Below, piece by piece: positions 12,747 to 24,770 of a stretch of 64,000 nucleotides of DNA (position 1 is its first letter; every line of letters begins with the position of its first letter). Both the position numbers and the translations under genes were made by a program. The notes beneath the pieces were generated by a model. That model did no database searches. It was not told where the DNA came from and was given only the letters and a program-made list of their open reading frames with translations. Source of the DNA: Leptospira tipperaryensis (GTDB lineage: Bacteria > Spirochaetota > Leptospiria > Leptospirales > Leptospiraceae). The stretch lies in assembly GCF_001729245.1 (NCBI RefSeq), contig NZ_CP015217.1, positions 2,661,001-2,725,000 on the forward strand. Direction: 5' to 3'.

Positions 12747-13058
12747 TCAACCGACCTTTAAAGTGGTTGGTTTGATTTTATTGTATTCTTTTCCTTTGAT
12801 TCGAACGAGTTCTTCCAGATCGAAGGCCATTTGATAATTGAGCCAGAAATCGGGAGTCATCTTAAAATACTTTGCAAGTCGCAGCGCCGTATCCGGCGTT
12901 ATCGACTTTTTACGGTGAATGATCTGAGAGATGAGACTTTCCGAAATGCCGATGTCTTTCGACAAACGGTACGCCGACAAGGACATCGGTTCTAAAAAAT
13001 CAAACTTCAATACATCTCCTGGATGCGGATTGGAAACTCTTCTGTTTTTTATTTTCAT
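12747..13058 (-). CDS. higA: HigA-family antitoxin-like HTH regulator (no HigB partner seen)
   Basis: 103 residues using the ATG at 13058, which has AAGG eight bases upstream; a longer in-frame start adds eight residues. The sequence HPGDVLKFDFLEPMSLSAYR, a helix-turn-helix with GISESLISQIIHRKKSIT, and DTALRLAKYFKMTPDFWLN are the hallmark of the HigA/VapI antitoxin family. HigB usually lies directly upstream, but the 150 bp there hold no HigB-like frame, so it is either an orphan antitoxin or a stand-alone repressor. The family normally binds its own promoter. Confidence 0.85.
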   Translation of the reverse strand: MKIKNRRVSNPHPGDVLKFDFLEPMSLSAYRLSKDIGISESLISQIIHRKKSITPDTALRLAKYFKMTPDFWLNYQMAFDLEELVRIKGKEYNKIKPTTLKVG

Positions 13059-13212
13059 AATGTAAACCTTCTTACAAGGCAATGTTTATCAGATTCTTCG
13101 CGAAAAAAAACGGAGATAGAATTTCAGAGCGATGTTTTGATTTTTAAAATGTAGGAAACGATCCAACATCGGCGGAGAATCAAATACCGACGTTGGATTG
13201 AACTTTTGAGTT

Positions 13213-13914
13213 TTAGAAGCCGGCTTGTTTGAAAGCGTTTTCCTTATCTCTTTGAACTTGTTGGAGCTGGTTCTTGATCGAGTCTTGGATGTTTTGTAAT
13301 TTTTTCTCGGTCTCTTCTTCCCCGGAACCTTTTTGAAGATCTACGAGATAGTTGATGATATCCATACGATCCTGGGTTTGTTTTTCCATGTGATTGTAAT
13401 AGGAACGAATCTGAGTAGGAGAAGCGGTTCTCGCGTAGACGTTTCTTGCGGCTTCGGCGATCTGATTCTCCTCTTGTTTTTTGGCTTCTCTTTCTGCGGC
13501 ATTCAGTTTTTTAGGAACCAGAGAATTGTTCGGAAAACGTTCTCTCAACTGCGCAAAACGTTCCATCTCTTCGTTTGTATAAGGTTTGTTTGTCTGTGGA
13601 TTGAGAGGGTTGTCCGGATCGGATGCGTTCGGGTCCGCTTCTTTTGCTTCCCCTTTTTCGGATTCTATGTATTCCCCTTTTCCCGCTTTGTAAAAGGAAG
13701 AATCAAAGATCGAATCGTTGGTTCTTCCGCCGGAGGAACCGGAGGAAGATGAGGACGAACTCCCGCCTCCTCCCAAAAGAAGAGCGACGCTGTCTGCTTC
13801 TCTGTTTTTCTTTTCTCTTTCTCCCGGATCGTCGGAAGAAAAGAGAATCCAAATTAGGGCTACAAGAGCGATGGAAATCCCAGAATAGAGGATGATTTTA
13901 CGAATGCTGACCAC
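13213..13914 (-). CDS. membrane-anchored protein with Ser-rich linker, unknown function
   Basis: 233 residues beginning at a GTG with GGAG eight bases upstream. An N-terminal helix (about residues 7-24) is followed by a Ser/Gly linker (SSSSSSGSSGG), an acidic Pro/Asn-rich stretch, and a C-terminal helical region rich in Glu, Gln and Lys that probably forms a coiled coil. This plan fits a periplasmic protein tethered to the inner membrane. I do not recognise the family. It has its own promoter region, divergent from the lipoprotein gene at 14035. Confidence 0.75.
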   Translation of the reverse strand: MVSIRKIILYSGISIALVALIWILFSSDDPGEREKKNREADSVALLLGGGGSSSSSSSGSSGGRTNDSIFDSSFYKAGKGEYIESEKGEAKEADPNASDPDNPLNPQTNKPYTNEEMERFAQLRERFPNNSLVPKKLNAAEREAKKQEENQIAEAARNVYARTASPTQIRSYYNHMEKQTQDRMDIINYLVDLQKGSGEEETEKKLQNIQDSIKNQLQQVQRDKENAFKQAGF

Positions 13915-14034
13915 GGTTTGTTCTCCGGAAGAATTCAGGAAATTTTGATTGTAAGACCGCCGTTCTAGGAAATTCTATCCTGAAAGCGGATCCTTTCTAA
14001 TTTTTAAGAATTTGAATCCGAAGCAAGATAAAAA

Positions 14035-14775
14035 ATGTCTTCTAAAACACTGCATCCAGCGATTCTTTCCACCCTCTTTGCGATTTTTCTTTTTCTCGGA
14101 TGTGGTCAAAATACGGAGACAGCTCAGTCCCCCTTTGTTTTTCTTTCTCCCGTAGGAGTTCCTCAGTTCTTGAGCGTAATCGCCGTGAACGAAGGAATTA
14201 CGGACAAGGCGGTAAAGGACATAGATTTTGTATCCGAGCCTAACAGCTACAAACCCGAATATCTGATCCGCTATTATATTACGAATGGAGAACCTCAGTT
14301 CGTAGGTTATAATCTTTATATTACTACCGCGGCCCCTTCCGTAGCGGAAACGTTAGCCGGTGGAAATGTCTATCTCGAAGACGGGGTCCAACCTTCTTTT
14401 CCTCATTTGGCTTCCGAGGCTTCGACTAGTTCTACGAAATTACAAACCCATCGTGTTCTAAATCAAGTTCCTCCGCCCGGTGTTTTTCCATTTATCAAAT
14501 GTGAAATTTATACCTTCACGATGAGAGCCCTCTTGAACAATGGAATCTTTTCCAATCCTTCTACGGCCGTTCGAATGTGTTCTTCCTCTCGTCCTTATCT
14601 CTGTCCCGTAGGATCCAGTTGTAATCCATCGGAATGTAATACAGGTTCTTGTAGCACGACCGTAAAACAAAACTGTCCGGTAGGAACTCTTTGCAATCCA
14701 TGTCTGATCGCCGGCGCCGAAGAAACGGGATGTGTTTGTCCTTCCGGCGTTTCTCCTCCCGGCTGTAATCTATGA
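14035..14775 (+). CDS. lipoprotein with cysteine-rich C-terminus
   Basis: 246 residues. The signal peptide ends in the lipobox LFLGC (Cys at about residue 23), so it is probably a lipid-anchored surface or periplasmic protein. The middle contains a fibronectin-like pattern (YLIRYYITNGEPQFVGYNLYI). The last 70 residues hold 11 cysteines with repeated CPVGSSCNP / CPVGTLCNP motifs, suggesting a compact disulfide-bonded tail. I do not know the family. The stop overlaps the rsmI start by four bases (ATGA), so it is translationally coupled to a housekeeping gene. Confidence 0.8.
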   Translation: MSSKTLHPAILSTLFAIFLFLGCGQNTETAQSPFVFLSPVGVPQFLSVIAVNEGITDKAVKDIDFVSEPNSYKPEYLIRYYITNGEPQFVGYNLYITTAAPSVAETLAGGNVYLEDGVQPSFPHLASEASTSSTKLQTHRVLNQVPPPGVFPFIKCEIYTFTMRALLNNGIFSNPSTAVRMCSSSRPYLCPVGSSCNPSECNTGSCSTTVKQNCPVGTLCNPCLIAGAEETGCVCPSGVSPPGCNL

Positions 14776-15539
14776 GTTTAGAGGAAGAATTCGAAGAATC
14801 TTCCTCGGAAGAAATTCCACTCCAACCGGGAACACTTTACGTCGTTTCCACTCCGATCGGAAACCTAGAAGACCTCACTTTTCGAGCCCTTCGCATTCTT
14901 AAAAATACAAATCGAATCCTCTGTGAGAACGCGGGACATTCCAGAAGACTTCTGAAATACTATGGAATTGATACCCCGGCTTCCACGCTTTATAAGGATC
15001 AATCCGCGGTTCCCTATTCCGGGCTGATCGAAGAATTGAGAGAAGGAAAGAATTTTGCTCTCATCTCGGACGCGGGCGCCCCTGGGGTTTCGGATCCAGG
15101 TTCCCATCTCATACGAATGGTTCGAGAAGCGGGGTTAAACGTCACTCCGGTTCCCGGAGCGAGCGCCCTCACCGCGTTACTCTCCATCTCGGGTTGGCAG
15201 GCGAATCCGTTTTTATTTCTGGGATTTGTGTCCGAGAAAAAAGGAAAGAAAAGAAATCAACTGGGAGAATGGAAAGAATTCGAAGGATTGATTATGATCT
15301 TCGAATCGGTGCACCGAATCGGAGATACAATCGACGCCGTGAAAGAAATTTTTCCGGATGGAGAATTCCTGATCGGACGGGAAATGACCAAAATTCACGA
15401 GGAAATTCTTCATTATTCTCCCCTTTCCGAAGGAAAACTCAAGGAATTTGCCCGAAAGGGCGAATTTGTGGTTTTAATCAACACGAATCGGAAAAAAATG
15501 CTTAAAGGCTCTCTTGGATCGGCCGATAGAATTCAGTAG
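14772..15539 (+). CDS. rsmI: 16S rRNA (cytidine-1402-2'-O)-methyltransferase
   Basis: A 255-residue SAM enzyme that 2'-O-methylates C1402 in the decoding centre of 16S rRNA. Family motifs are clear: LYVVSTPIGNLEDLTFRALR, ALISDAGAPGVSDPG, PGASALTALLSISG and a C-terminal IGREMTKIHEE. The length is slightly below the usual 280. Coupled with the upstream lipoprotein gene and followed 12 bp later by flgM, it is likely part of one transcription unit 14035-15875. Confidence 0.93.
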   Translation: MSLEEEFEESSSEEIPLQPGTLYVVSTPIGNLEDLTFRALRILKNTNRILCENAGHSRRLLKYYGIDTPASTLYKDQSAVPYSGLIEELREGKNFALISDAGAPGVSDPGSHLIRMVREAGLNVTPVPGASALTALLSISGWQANPFLFLGFVSEKKGKKRNQLGEWKEFEGLIMIFESVHRIGDTIDAVKEIFPDGEFLIGREMTKIHEEILHYSPLSEGKLKEFARKGEFVVLINTNRKKMLKGSLGSADRIQ

Positions 15540-15546
15540 AGGTAAG

Positions 15547-15875
<329 letters not shown>

Positions 15876-15957
15876 AAACGTTACGGAAGACTGATTTTTA
15901 CCTCTATTTAAATTAGAATGATTCCGAGTCACTAGGTTACTCTGGGGGACGACGACG

Positions 15958-17124
15958 ATGCCGATACTCCCCGATTGGGTTAATTACACATTTCCACCTA
16001 AAATCCACTTTGAAGCTGACTGCGGTTACAAAGTGGGCAACTTCGTTAAAAACATCGGGACAAGAACCGTCATTTTTTCCACGCAACAAGAGCTGGAGAA
16101 TATGGACGAGTTGTCCATTATCAAAACCAGTTTAGAAAAACATATCGATGGAGTCATTCTCTACGACGACATCGTAAAACAACCCACGCTCGAAGAGTTG
16201 GATACGGCCGCTTACTTTGCTAAGATTGCAAACGCGGATTGTATCATCGGTTACGGTTCCTACGAAACCATAAGTATGGCGAAGATCATCGCCCTTCTCG
16301 TTACAAACGACATCTTCGCAGAAGAGATGTTAAACGATAAAAAGACAAAGTTCAAAAAACCGCTTCCCTTAATCCTGATTCCCACACATCCCGTTTTTGG
16401 TTTGGAATGTTCTCCTATTTCTACGGTTCTTTTGGGAGAGGATAAGATTATCAAATATTTCTCTCATGAACTCCTTTTCCCGGAACTGATCATCGCCGAT
16501 CCGAAAATTTCTTCTTTTATGAGTTCTTCCGATATCTCAAAAGTCGGAGTCGGGATTTTGGCCGCGGCGGTCGATACGATCCTTTCTAAATTCTCCACCG
16601 AGTTGACAATTTCTTCCGCGCTCAGAGCGATCGAACTCCTTCAGAAAAACCTGATTCCTTCGATAAGAGATCCGAAAAACGTAAACTATAAAAACGGCCT
16701 CTACGCCGCGAGTCTTTTGACCGGGATCGCCCAGTCTTCCAGTTCCCTGGGGCTTTGTTTCGCGCTTTCATTAGCAAGTTCGAATATTACAAATCTTGAT
16801 ATCTTTCAATCCATGTCCATCCTACTCCCCCACGTGATGGAATACAATCTCACTTCCTCCGCCGGTAAATACGTTATGATCGCAAGAGCCTTAGACGAAG
16901 ACATCACGAATATTTCCGTGATCGAGGCAGCCATCAAAGCCGTGGAAGGAATTCGGAAAATTTTTATCGAATTGAAAATTCCCCAGAGATTGTCCGAGTA
17001 TGAAGTGAGAAAGATCGATTTACCTTTGATCGCAAATCTCGCGGCTTCGTTTCCGTTTTTAGATTCTCTTCCGAGAGAACTTCCGAAAAACGAAATCGAA
17101 ACGATTTTGGTCGCGGCGTTCTAA
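15958..17124 (+). CDS. iron-containing alcohol dehydrogenase homologue lacking metal ligands
   Basis: 388 residues that align along their whole length with group III (Fe-containing) alcohol dehydrogenases: an NAD-binding N-terminal half, LPLILIPTHPVFGLECSP, and MSILLPHVMEYN near the C-terminus. The usual Gly-Gly-Gly-Ser is GYGS (98-101). The four metal ligands (Asp, His, His, His) all appear replaced: the helix normally reading GxDALTHA is VGILAAAVDT, and the HxxxHPLG...PHG block is FALSLASSN...IFQS. It is therefore unlikely to be a dehydrogenase; a structural or binding role is inferred. A GGGGGA ribosome-binding site precedes the start. Confidence 0.85.
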   Translation: MPILPDWVNYTFPPKIHFEADCGYKVGNFVKNIGTRTVIFSTQQELENMDELSIIKTSLEKHIDGVILYDDIVKQPTLEELDTAAYFAKIANADCIIGYGSYETISMAKIIALLVTNDIFAEEMLNDKKTKFKKPLPLILIPTHPVFGLECSPISTVLLGEDKIIKYFSHELLFPELIIADPKISSFMSSSDISKVGVGILAAAVDTILSKFSTELTISSALRAIELLQKNLIPSIRDPKNVNYKNGLYAASLLTGIAQSSSSLGLCFALSLASSNITNLDIFQSMSILLPHVMEYNLTSSAGKYVMIARALDEDITNISVIEAAIKAVEGIRKIFIELKIPQRLSEYEVRKIDLPLIANLAASFPFLDSLPRELPKNEIETILVAAF

Positions 17125-17164
17125 GAATTCGTTTTTTACGGAGAATCTTTTATCTTCTGAGAAC

Positions 17165-17305
17165 TGTTGGAGTTCCTACAAAGAGTCGGAGAAGATCCTT
17201 CTTGCAAAGTCGGCTTTTCTGTGATAGAGAAAAAACTTCCGATTCTTCCCGCCACCTCACCCCTCCACCCAAGATTTGGGTGGGGCGCGTGCCTTTCACA
17301 GAGAG
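17165..17305 (+). repeat. palindromic interspersed repeat, tandem copy 1
   Basis: First of three head-to-tail units after the Fe-ADH-like gene. It begins with the near-palindrome GTTGGAGTTCCTAC, then CTTGCAAAG, TGTGATAGAG, a pyrimidine-rich CCGCCACC block, and a hairpin CCACCCAAGATTTGGGTGGGG, and ends CTTTCACAGAG. Period to the next unit is 141 bp. Confidence 0.85.
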
Positions 17306-17483
17306 TGTCGGAGTTCCGACAAAAAGTCGAAGAAGATTCTTCTAGCAAAGTCGGCTTTTCTGTGATAGAGAAAAAACTTCCGATTCTTCCCGCCACCTCT
17401 CCTCCTCCACCCAAGAAACTCAGTGCATAGCTCCCGATGGGTCGCTTACGCAGGGCGGGGCCCGCGACTTTCACGAAAAGACT
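17306..17483 (+). repeat. palindromic interspersed repeat, tandem copy 2
   Basis: Second unit, starting GTCGGAGTTCCGAC at 17307. It keeps the order of landmarks of copy 1 but is longer because about 30 bp lie between the CCACCCAAG arm and the GCGACTTTCAC end. Confidence 0.8.
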
Positions 17484-17640
17484 TGTAGGAGTTCCTACAA
17501 AGGAATTTTTACTTGCGAAATTAGAATTTTGTGATATAGGAAAGTCACCCGTAGTTTTTTCCGCCACCCGCCCCTCCTCCCAAGATTTGGGTGGGGCGCG
17601 CGACTTTCACAGCAGAAGTCGGAACTCCGACAAAGATCTT
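17484..17640 (+). repeat. palindromic interspersed repeat, tandem copy 3 plus terminal fragment
   Basis: Third unit from GTAGGAGTTCCTAC (17485-17498) to GCGACTTTCACAG, followed by an extra terminal palindrome GTCGGAACTCCGAC (17618-17631) that starts but does not complete a fourth unit. Confidence 0.8.
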
Positions 17641-17795
17641 CTCCAAAATTTCATCCCCGACAACTTCGCGTATGGATTTCCCCTCTTTGAACTTTCCTCT
17701 TTTTTTGTAAAAGATAGTAGGAAGGCAATTTCAGCCGCACAAACCGCAAAAAAACATTTGAATCTGCCTCTCTTCCCCTAAAACTTGGAGACAGA

Positions 17796-18116
17796 ATGAG
17801 TGACGAACACATCGATACAATCATCGGAGACGATATCCATTTCCGTGGGAAACTGAAATTCAGCAATTCCCTGAAGATCAAAGGAAACTTCAAAGGCACG
17901 ATCGAGACGACCGGAAGACTCGTGGTCGGAGATACGGGAGAAGTGGAAGCCGACATCCAGACCGGAACCCTTGAGGTCGAAGGCGCTTTGAAAGGAAACG
18001 TTTCTGCAAATGAAAAGGTTTCCATCCGCAAAACCGGCAAAGTGATCGGAGACGTCCGCACGCCCGATTTAGAAATAGAATCCGGAGCAAGATTTAGCGG
18101 CAATAGCGCAATGTAA
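17796..18116 (+). CDS. bactofilin (polymer-forming cytoskeletal protein)
   Basis: A 106-residue protein made almost entirely of a right-handed beta-helix repeat, with Gly and hydrophobic residues at regular spacing (LKIKGNFKGTIETTGRLVVG, VEADIQTGTLEVEGALKGNV). This is the bactofilin domain (DUF583), which polymerises without nucleotide and organises cell-wall machinery; in Leptospira and other helical bacteria bactofilins influence cell shape. Ribosome-binding site GGAG seven bases upstream. Two bases separate it from recJ, so they are coexpressed. Confidence 0.92.
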   Translation: MSDEHIDTIIGDDIHFRGKLKFSNSLKIKGNFKGTIETTGRLVVGDTGEVEADIQTGTLEVEGALKGNVSANEKVSIRKTGKVIGDVRTPDLEIESGARFSGNSAM

Positions 18117-18118
18117 GG

Positions 18119-20046
18119 ATGCTCAAAAATTCTCCCTATTCTCATGGCCCGGGTTTAAAGGAACTCCCTTCCTCCGGGCTTCGCCAACACCTCAGCCCTC
18201 TTCAGCATAAATTCTACCAAACCCACTTACGCGAAAAATCAAATCCGGAACATCTCCTCTATCACGGACTCAGAGAACTTCCTTCTCCCTTTTTACTTCC
18301 GGATCTGGAACCGGCCCTCGAACTCTTAAAAGAATCCGTTGCCTCTGAAAAGAAAATTCTTCTCTTTGGAGATCGGGATTGCGACGGAGTTTCTTCCACA
18401 AGTCTCCTTGGAGGTTTTTTAAAAAAAATTCATCGGGGAGAATTGATCCTCAAGGTTTCCAACGAAGAGGACTACGGGCTCTCTCCTGCCGCGCTTGGCT
18501 TTGTAAAAAAACACAAACCCGATCTTCTCATCACTCTCGACTTTGGAACCACGAATCACGTTCAGATCGACGAACTCGCTTCTCTCGGAATCAAGGTCAT
18601 CGTCCTCGATCATCACGAGATTCCGGAAAGAATTCCCGCTTGTTTTCTTGTTTCTCCTAAACGTCCGGACTCACAATATCCGAGCGAAAAAATCTGCACG
18701 GCAGTTCTCGCGCTCAAATTTATCCAGGCCTATCTCTATTCTTCCTTGGAAGAATACAACATGGGGACTTGGATTGGAGACGGAAATTCCCTCTTCTCGG
18801 GTTATCTCATCTACAGAGGAAAGCTCGTCTTTCAAGGGGAAAGACAGGAAGTAGAATCCAAATTCTCCTTTCCCATCTGCGAAGCGCATTACAGCTTCAC
18901 CTCCGAATATCCGGAAAGAGAATGGTTCTATCAAGAATTTCTAAAATACCCCGCGATCTTGGAACAGTATCTCCAGAACTTCGATCTCGCGGCGGTCGGA
19001 ACCGTCTCCGATATGATGCCCCTCTTCGGAGAAAATCGAATCATCGTCAAGGAAGGATGTAAGATTCTTTCCAAACTCTATCGTAAGGAAACGAGACACA
19101 GAGAAGGATTGTTTCAACTTCTTCAGCTCATGGAACTCAGCGAAAAACACGTAACCTCGAAAGATCTCGGCTGGGGACTCGGACCCATGATCAACTCCGC
19201 GGGAAGAATGAATTCCACCGAAGTCGCGCTCAATCTTCTTTTGGAGGAGAATCCGGAACGTGCAAAAACAGGCGCCAAAGAACTCCAAAAATTAAACGAA
19301 GAACGAAGAGAAAGAACCAAACGAAATCTTTTCAAAGTGGACGGATTTCTAAAACGAAAACAGGAAAGAACTCAGAAAGCGGTTCTCTTTTGTTACGAAC
19401 CCGACTTCGAACCCGGAGTTTCCGGAATCGTCGCGACCCGTCTTGTAGAAGAATATAAAAAACCGGTTTTGTTTATTACACCGGATCACGGTCACGCAAA
19501 GGGAAGCATTCGTTCCTATGGAAAGGAGAATGTTTTGAATCTCCTAAGGAAAGCGGAATCGATCTTCTTTCAATACGGAGGCCACAAAGAAGCCGGGGGA
19601 TTTTCTCTTTCTATCGATAGAATTCCCGAACTCGCAAAGGTCATCTTTGAACACGCGGATTCTTGGTTGGAAGAAGAACAAAAACAGGCGATCTTAGATT
19701 CCACTTCGAGTTTAGTTTCTCTCGAACCCACCGAACTGGGCGCAAAGATCTTTCAAGAACTCTCCGTCTTTGAACCCTTCGGACATGAAAATCCGGTTCC
19801 ACTTTATTCCATCAAAGGTGCAAAGATCTATCACACCAAGCCGATGACCGACGGAAAACACGTTCGTTTTAGAATTTTGGGAGCTCCCGAAACGATCCAG
19901 TGTTTGATCTGGAATCGGGGGAAAGACTTTTTAGATTTACTCAGCAAAACCGGAAGTCTGGATCTCTGGGGTTCCTTGGAGGAATCTACCTTTCGATCCA
20001 AAACTTCACTTCAGTTTGTAGTGAACTACTTTCAAGAAGCGGAGAA

Positions 20047-20050
<4 letters not shown>
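18119..20050 (+). CDS. recJ: single-stranded-DNA-specific 5'-3' exonuclease
   Basis: A 643-residue DHH-family nuclease of recombination and mismatch repair. Motifs in order: [15 protein letters not shown] (usually DYDADG), [16 protein letters not shown] (the DHH motif), [10 protein letters not shown], and the DHHA1 end with GHKEAGGF. The C-terminal OB-like part is present. The first Asp of the DxDxDG motif is kept though the second residue is Arg rather than Tyr. An insertion of about 80 residues between the DHH motif and [13 protein letters not shown] is longer than in many RecJ proteins. It converges on pcnB with overlapping stops. Confidence 0.9.
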
Positions 20051-21598
<1,548 letters not shown>

Positions 21599-21629
21599 TT
21601 TCATTCCCCCTACCTGCAAGTAAAAATCT

Positions 21630-22646
21630 ATGACAAGCCCGGCAAAGTTCGATCTCAAATTAACGCATTCTGAGCGTCTGCAGGTCCGAATTCTCAAGTT
21701 CAAAAATCGGTTTCGCAAATTCAAAGAGAGCGGGTCCAGAAAGATCTCCTTTTTACTCGTACCACACAGCCACGAGAACGTAATTCGGATCGAACTGAAC
21801 GTTTTTATGGCTTGGTTCCTCGGAATCCTCTTAGGATCGATTCTTGCGTTGGCTTTTGTCTTTCTTTCTTATCTCAATTTCTTCTATCGACCCGACGAAG
21901 ACCTTTTTCAAAAAAGCGACGAGAATGTGAGCCAATATCTCTATTATGATATGCTCCTCCAAGACGCCAAAAAGGAGATTCGAGGTCTGGAAAGAAAAAC
22001 CGAGCAGTTGAATCTTGTGGCTTGGGACGAGGTTCCTTGGAAACGAATTCTTACCTACGAAGTGATCCCCGAGTTTCGACTCAAAAAAGAGATCCCGGAT
22101 TCCGAAACCAATCTAGAACTCTATAAGAATACGGTGGAAGGATTTGCGGCTCAGAACATAGAGCTCTTCCGAATTCGTCAGGCCTTTGAAAACGCGTTCG
22201 ATTATCTCGAAGAAAGAGAATCCATTCTCTACGCATTGCCCAGGGGCCGTCCCCTCAAACCCGGAGTGGGATTTGTTTCTTCTACGTTTGGAGGAAGGGT
22301 CGATCCATTCGGCCTCGTCGTCTTAGGAGAGCATCACTCGGGTGTGGACTTTGCTTCTTCCGAGGGAACTCCGATCTACGCGACCGCTCCCGGAATCGTA
22401 GTAGAATCCGGTCAGTCTTCCGGAGGATTGGGGAAGAATATTCGGATCAATCACTTAAACGGAATTTTTACCGTCTACGGTCACTGTTCTCAGATCCTGG
22501 TAGAAAAGAATCAGATTGTAAAACGAGGAGATCTCATCGGTCTCGTCGGCTCGACTGGAAAAGCTACGGGGCCTCACGTTCACTACGAGGTTCACATGGG
22601 ACAGGATCCGCCTCTGGATCCCGCGGAATTTATCAACATCGAGTGA
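21630..22646 (+). CDS. M23-family (LytM) metallopeptidase, membrane-anchored
   Basis: 338 residues: a cytoplasmic basic N-terminus, one transmembrane helix around residues 53-77, a coiled-coil-rich periplasmic region and a C-terminal LytM domain. Zinc ligands and catalytic residues are intact: HHSGVDFAS (HxxxD), VYGHCS and HVHYEVH. Such enzymes cut peptidoglycan crosslinks, and membrane-anchored forms with a coiled coil usually work in division or elongation. It is divergent from pcnB with 53 bp between the starts. Confidence 0.92.
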   Translation: MTSPAKFDLKLTHSERLQVRILKFKNRFRKFKESGSRKISFLLVPHSHENVIRIELNVFMAWFLGILLGSILALAFVFLSYLNFFYRPDEDLFQKSDENVSQYLYYDMLLQDAKKEIRGLERKTEQLNLVAWDEVPWKRILTYEVIPEFRLKKEIPDSETNLELYKNTVEGFAAQNIELFRIRQAFENAFDYLEERESILYALPRGRPLKPGVGFVSSTFGGRVDPFGLVVLGEHHSGVDFASSEGTPIYATAPGIVVESGQSSGGLGKNIRINHLNGIFTVYGHCSQILVEKNQIVKRGDLIGLVGSTGKATGPHVHYEVHMGQDPPLDPAEFINIE

Positions 22647-22802
22647 TTGTTCCCAAAAGAAAGAAGACCAAAGTTTTCATTTCCTCGTTCCTACGTTTCT
22701 AAAAAAAGAATTTCATTTTCAAATCTCCGAACGGCTCTTTGCCTTTTTCAAAAAAGGATTATGGGTTGATCCATTCCTGCAATCGAGAGAATTGGTTACA
22801 CT

Positions 22803-23735
<933 letters not shown>

Positions 23736-23865
23736 TTGAAACCATTTCTTTCGAACGACTTCGAAAGGCCGTGGGAACAAGGCTCAGTTTTTTTAGTACC
23801 GACGGCTCCTCCGCCCGGACTTTCTATAACCTTACCTACAAGTGGAAGGGGCCTAAAGAAAAACC

Positions 23866-24013
23866 GTCGGAACTACGACAAGTTCCTCCGTAAAAGTCGC
23901 GCGCCCCACCCAAATTTTGGGCGGAGGGGCGGGTGGTGGAAAAATTCCGGAAACTTTCCTATATCACAAAATTCTAATTTTGCAAGAAAAAAGTCCAGTG
24001 TAGGAACTCCTAA
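23866..24013 (-). repeat. palindromic interspersed repeat, reverse orientation
   Basis: On the minus strand it reads from the terminal TTAGGAGTTCCTAC (24000-24013), through CTTGCAAAA, TTTGTGATATAGG, a CCGCCCC block and CCCAAAATTTGGGTGGGG, to GCGCGACTTTTAC and GTCGTAGTTCCGAC (23866-23879). Confidence 0.8.
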
Positions 24014-24245
24014 AAAATCCTTCCTTGTGGGACGATTCTCGTTGGAGTTCCTCTCAATTAGTGGGCAAGGTTATGCTGGCCACTCTCCCGGCTCAACCTT
24101 TTATTGGAAAAATTGAGATCTTGCCTTCCAGACTGAGAATGTAGGAACTCACACGAGGGAATCGATTTTTATAAAACGAGATTCTTTCCTTCCTTTGAGG
24201 ACTTTGGAAGCGATTCTTATTTCTCCGATTCTAAAAACGAAACGT

Positions 24246-24267
24246 TTGTCCTAAAATTTTAGGACAA
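24246..24267. repeat. 22-bp perfect palindrome
   Basis: The central 20 bases are TGTCCTAAAATTTTAGGACA, with T and A extending the symmetry one base on each side. There is no loop, so it suits a dimeric protein site or a cruciform rather than an RNA terminator. No gene start is close. Confidence 0.8.
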
Positions 24268-24544
24268 CGCCGATAACACTTTACAAACTCGTAATAGAGG
24301 GAGTTCCCACACTGAACTACACTTTTACGATCTTGAACGTTCGGTTTCTATTTAATTCCGATTGAAATTTCCAAGGATTGCCGCCCTTTTCGCAGTGAAA
24401 AACTTATCTCAAAAGATCGATTGCGGCTCCCTTCTCATTGGAGTTCCTACATTCCGAGTTTTTGACGTTAGTAGCCCTTCTTAAAACGAACTTAAAGTCT
24501 GTAAGAGAATAGATCGGTGGGAAGATTTTTAGTGCCGAATATTA

Positions 24545-24757
24545 CTAAGTTCTTTTCTTCAAAAGTTCAGCACGCAACTTGCAGTTGGCTCTCAGAAGAA
24601 AAAAGACGAATCCGATAAGAATCAGATTAAAAATCGGCCAGATCACGCAAAATATATAAACGTTGATTTCGTTGTAAGTAATCCCGAAAATTTTCGCCCA
24701 AAAAATTAATACATCCACACACCAGTTGAAAATCTGATCGATCGAAGGAAATCTCAT
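24545..24757 (-). CDS. small membrane protein downstream of dsbD, unknown
   Basis: A 70-residue protein with two predicted hydrophobic helices (around residues 11-28 and 32-54) and a basic C-terminus ending in KKRT. It starts 14 bases after the dsbD stop on the same strand, so it is probably cotranscribed with it. No family recognised; a small accessory of the DsbD system or an unrelated membrane peptide are both possible. Confidence 0.6.
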   Translation of the reverse strand: MRFPSIDQIFNWCVDVLIFWAKIFGITYNEINVYIFCVIWPIFNLILIGFVFFLLRANCKLRAELLKKRT

Positions 24758-24770
24758 CCGCCAATGTCTC

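Larger units (their letters stand above)
23736..24544. other. 809-bp gene-poor region with one inverted repeat copy and a palindrome
   Basis: Between the convergent lgt and the small membrane-protein gene. It holds one reverse-oriented interspersed repeat, scattered terminal motifs of the same family (GTAGGAACTCACAC near 24141, GGAGTTCCCAC near 24301, GGAGTTCCTAC near 24440), and a perfect palindrome at 24246-24267. No convincing reading frame; the region looks like accumulated repeat debris. Confidence 0.6.

Noticed and set aside
13080..13200. Possible HigB remnant upstream of the HigA-like gene
   Set aside because: The only frame (26 codons starting MLDRFLHFKN) has no HigB motif; the call would be wishful.
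17165..17640. CRISPR array
   Set aside because: The units are about 140 bp and nearly identical throughout; there are no short repeats with unique spacers and no cas genes.
17437..17781. Frame of 114 codons with VGVPTKEF
   Set aside because: Product of the interspersed repeat read in one frame; the same peptide comes from other copies, so it is not a gene.
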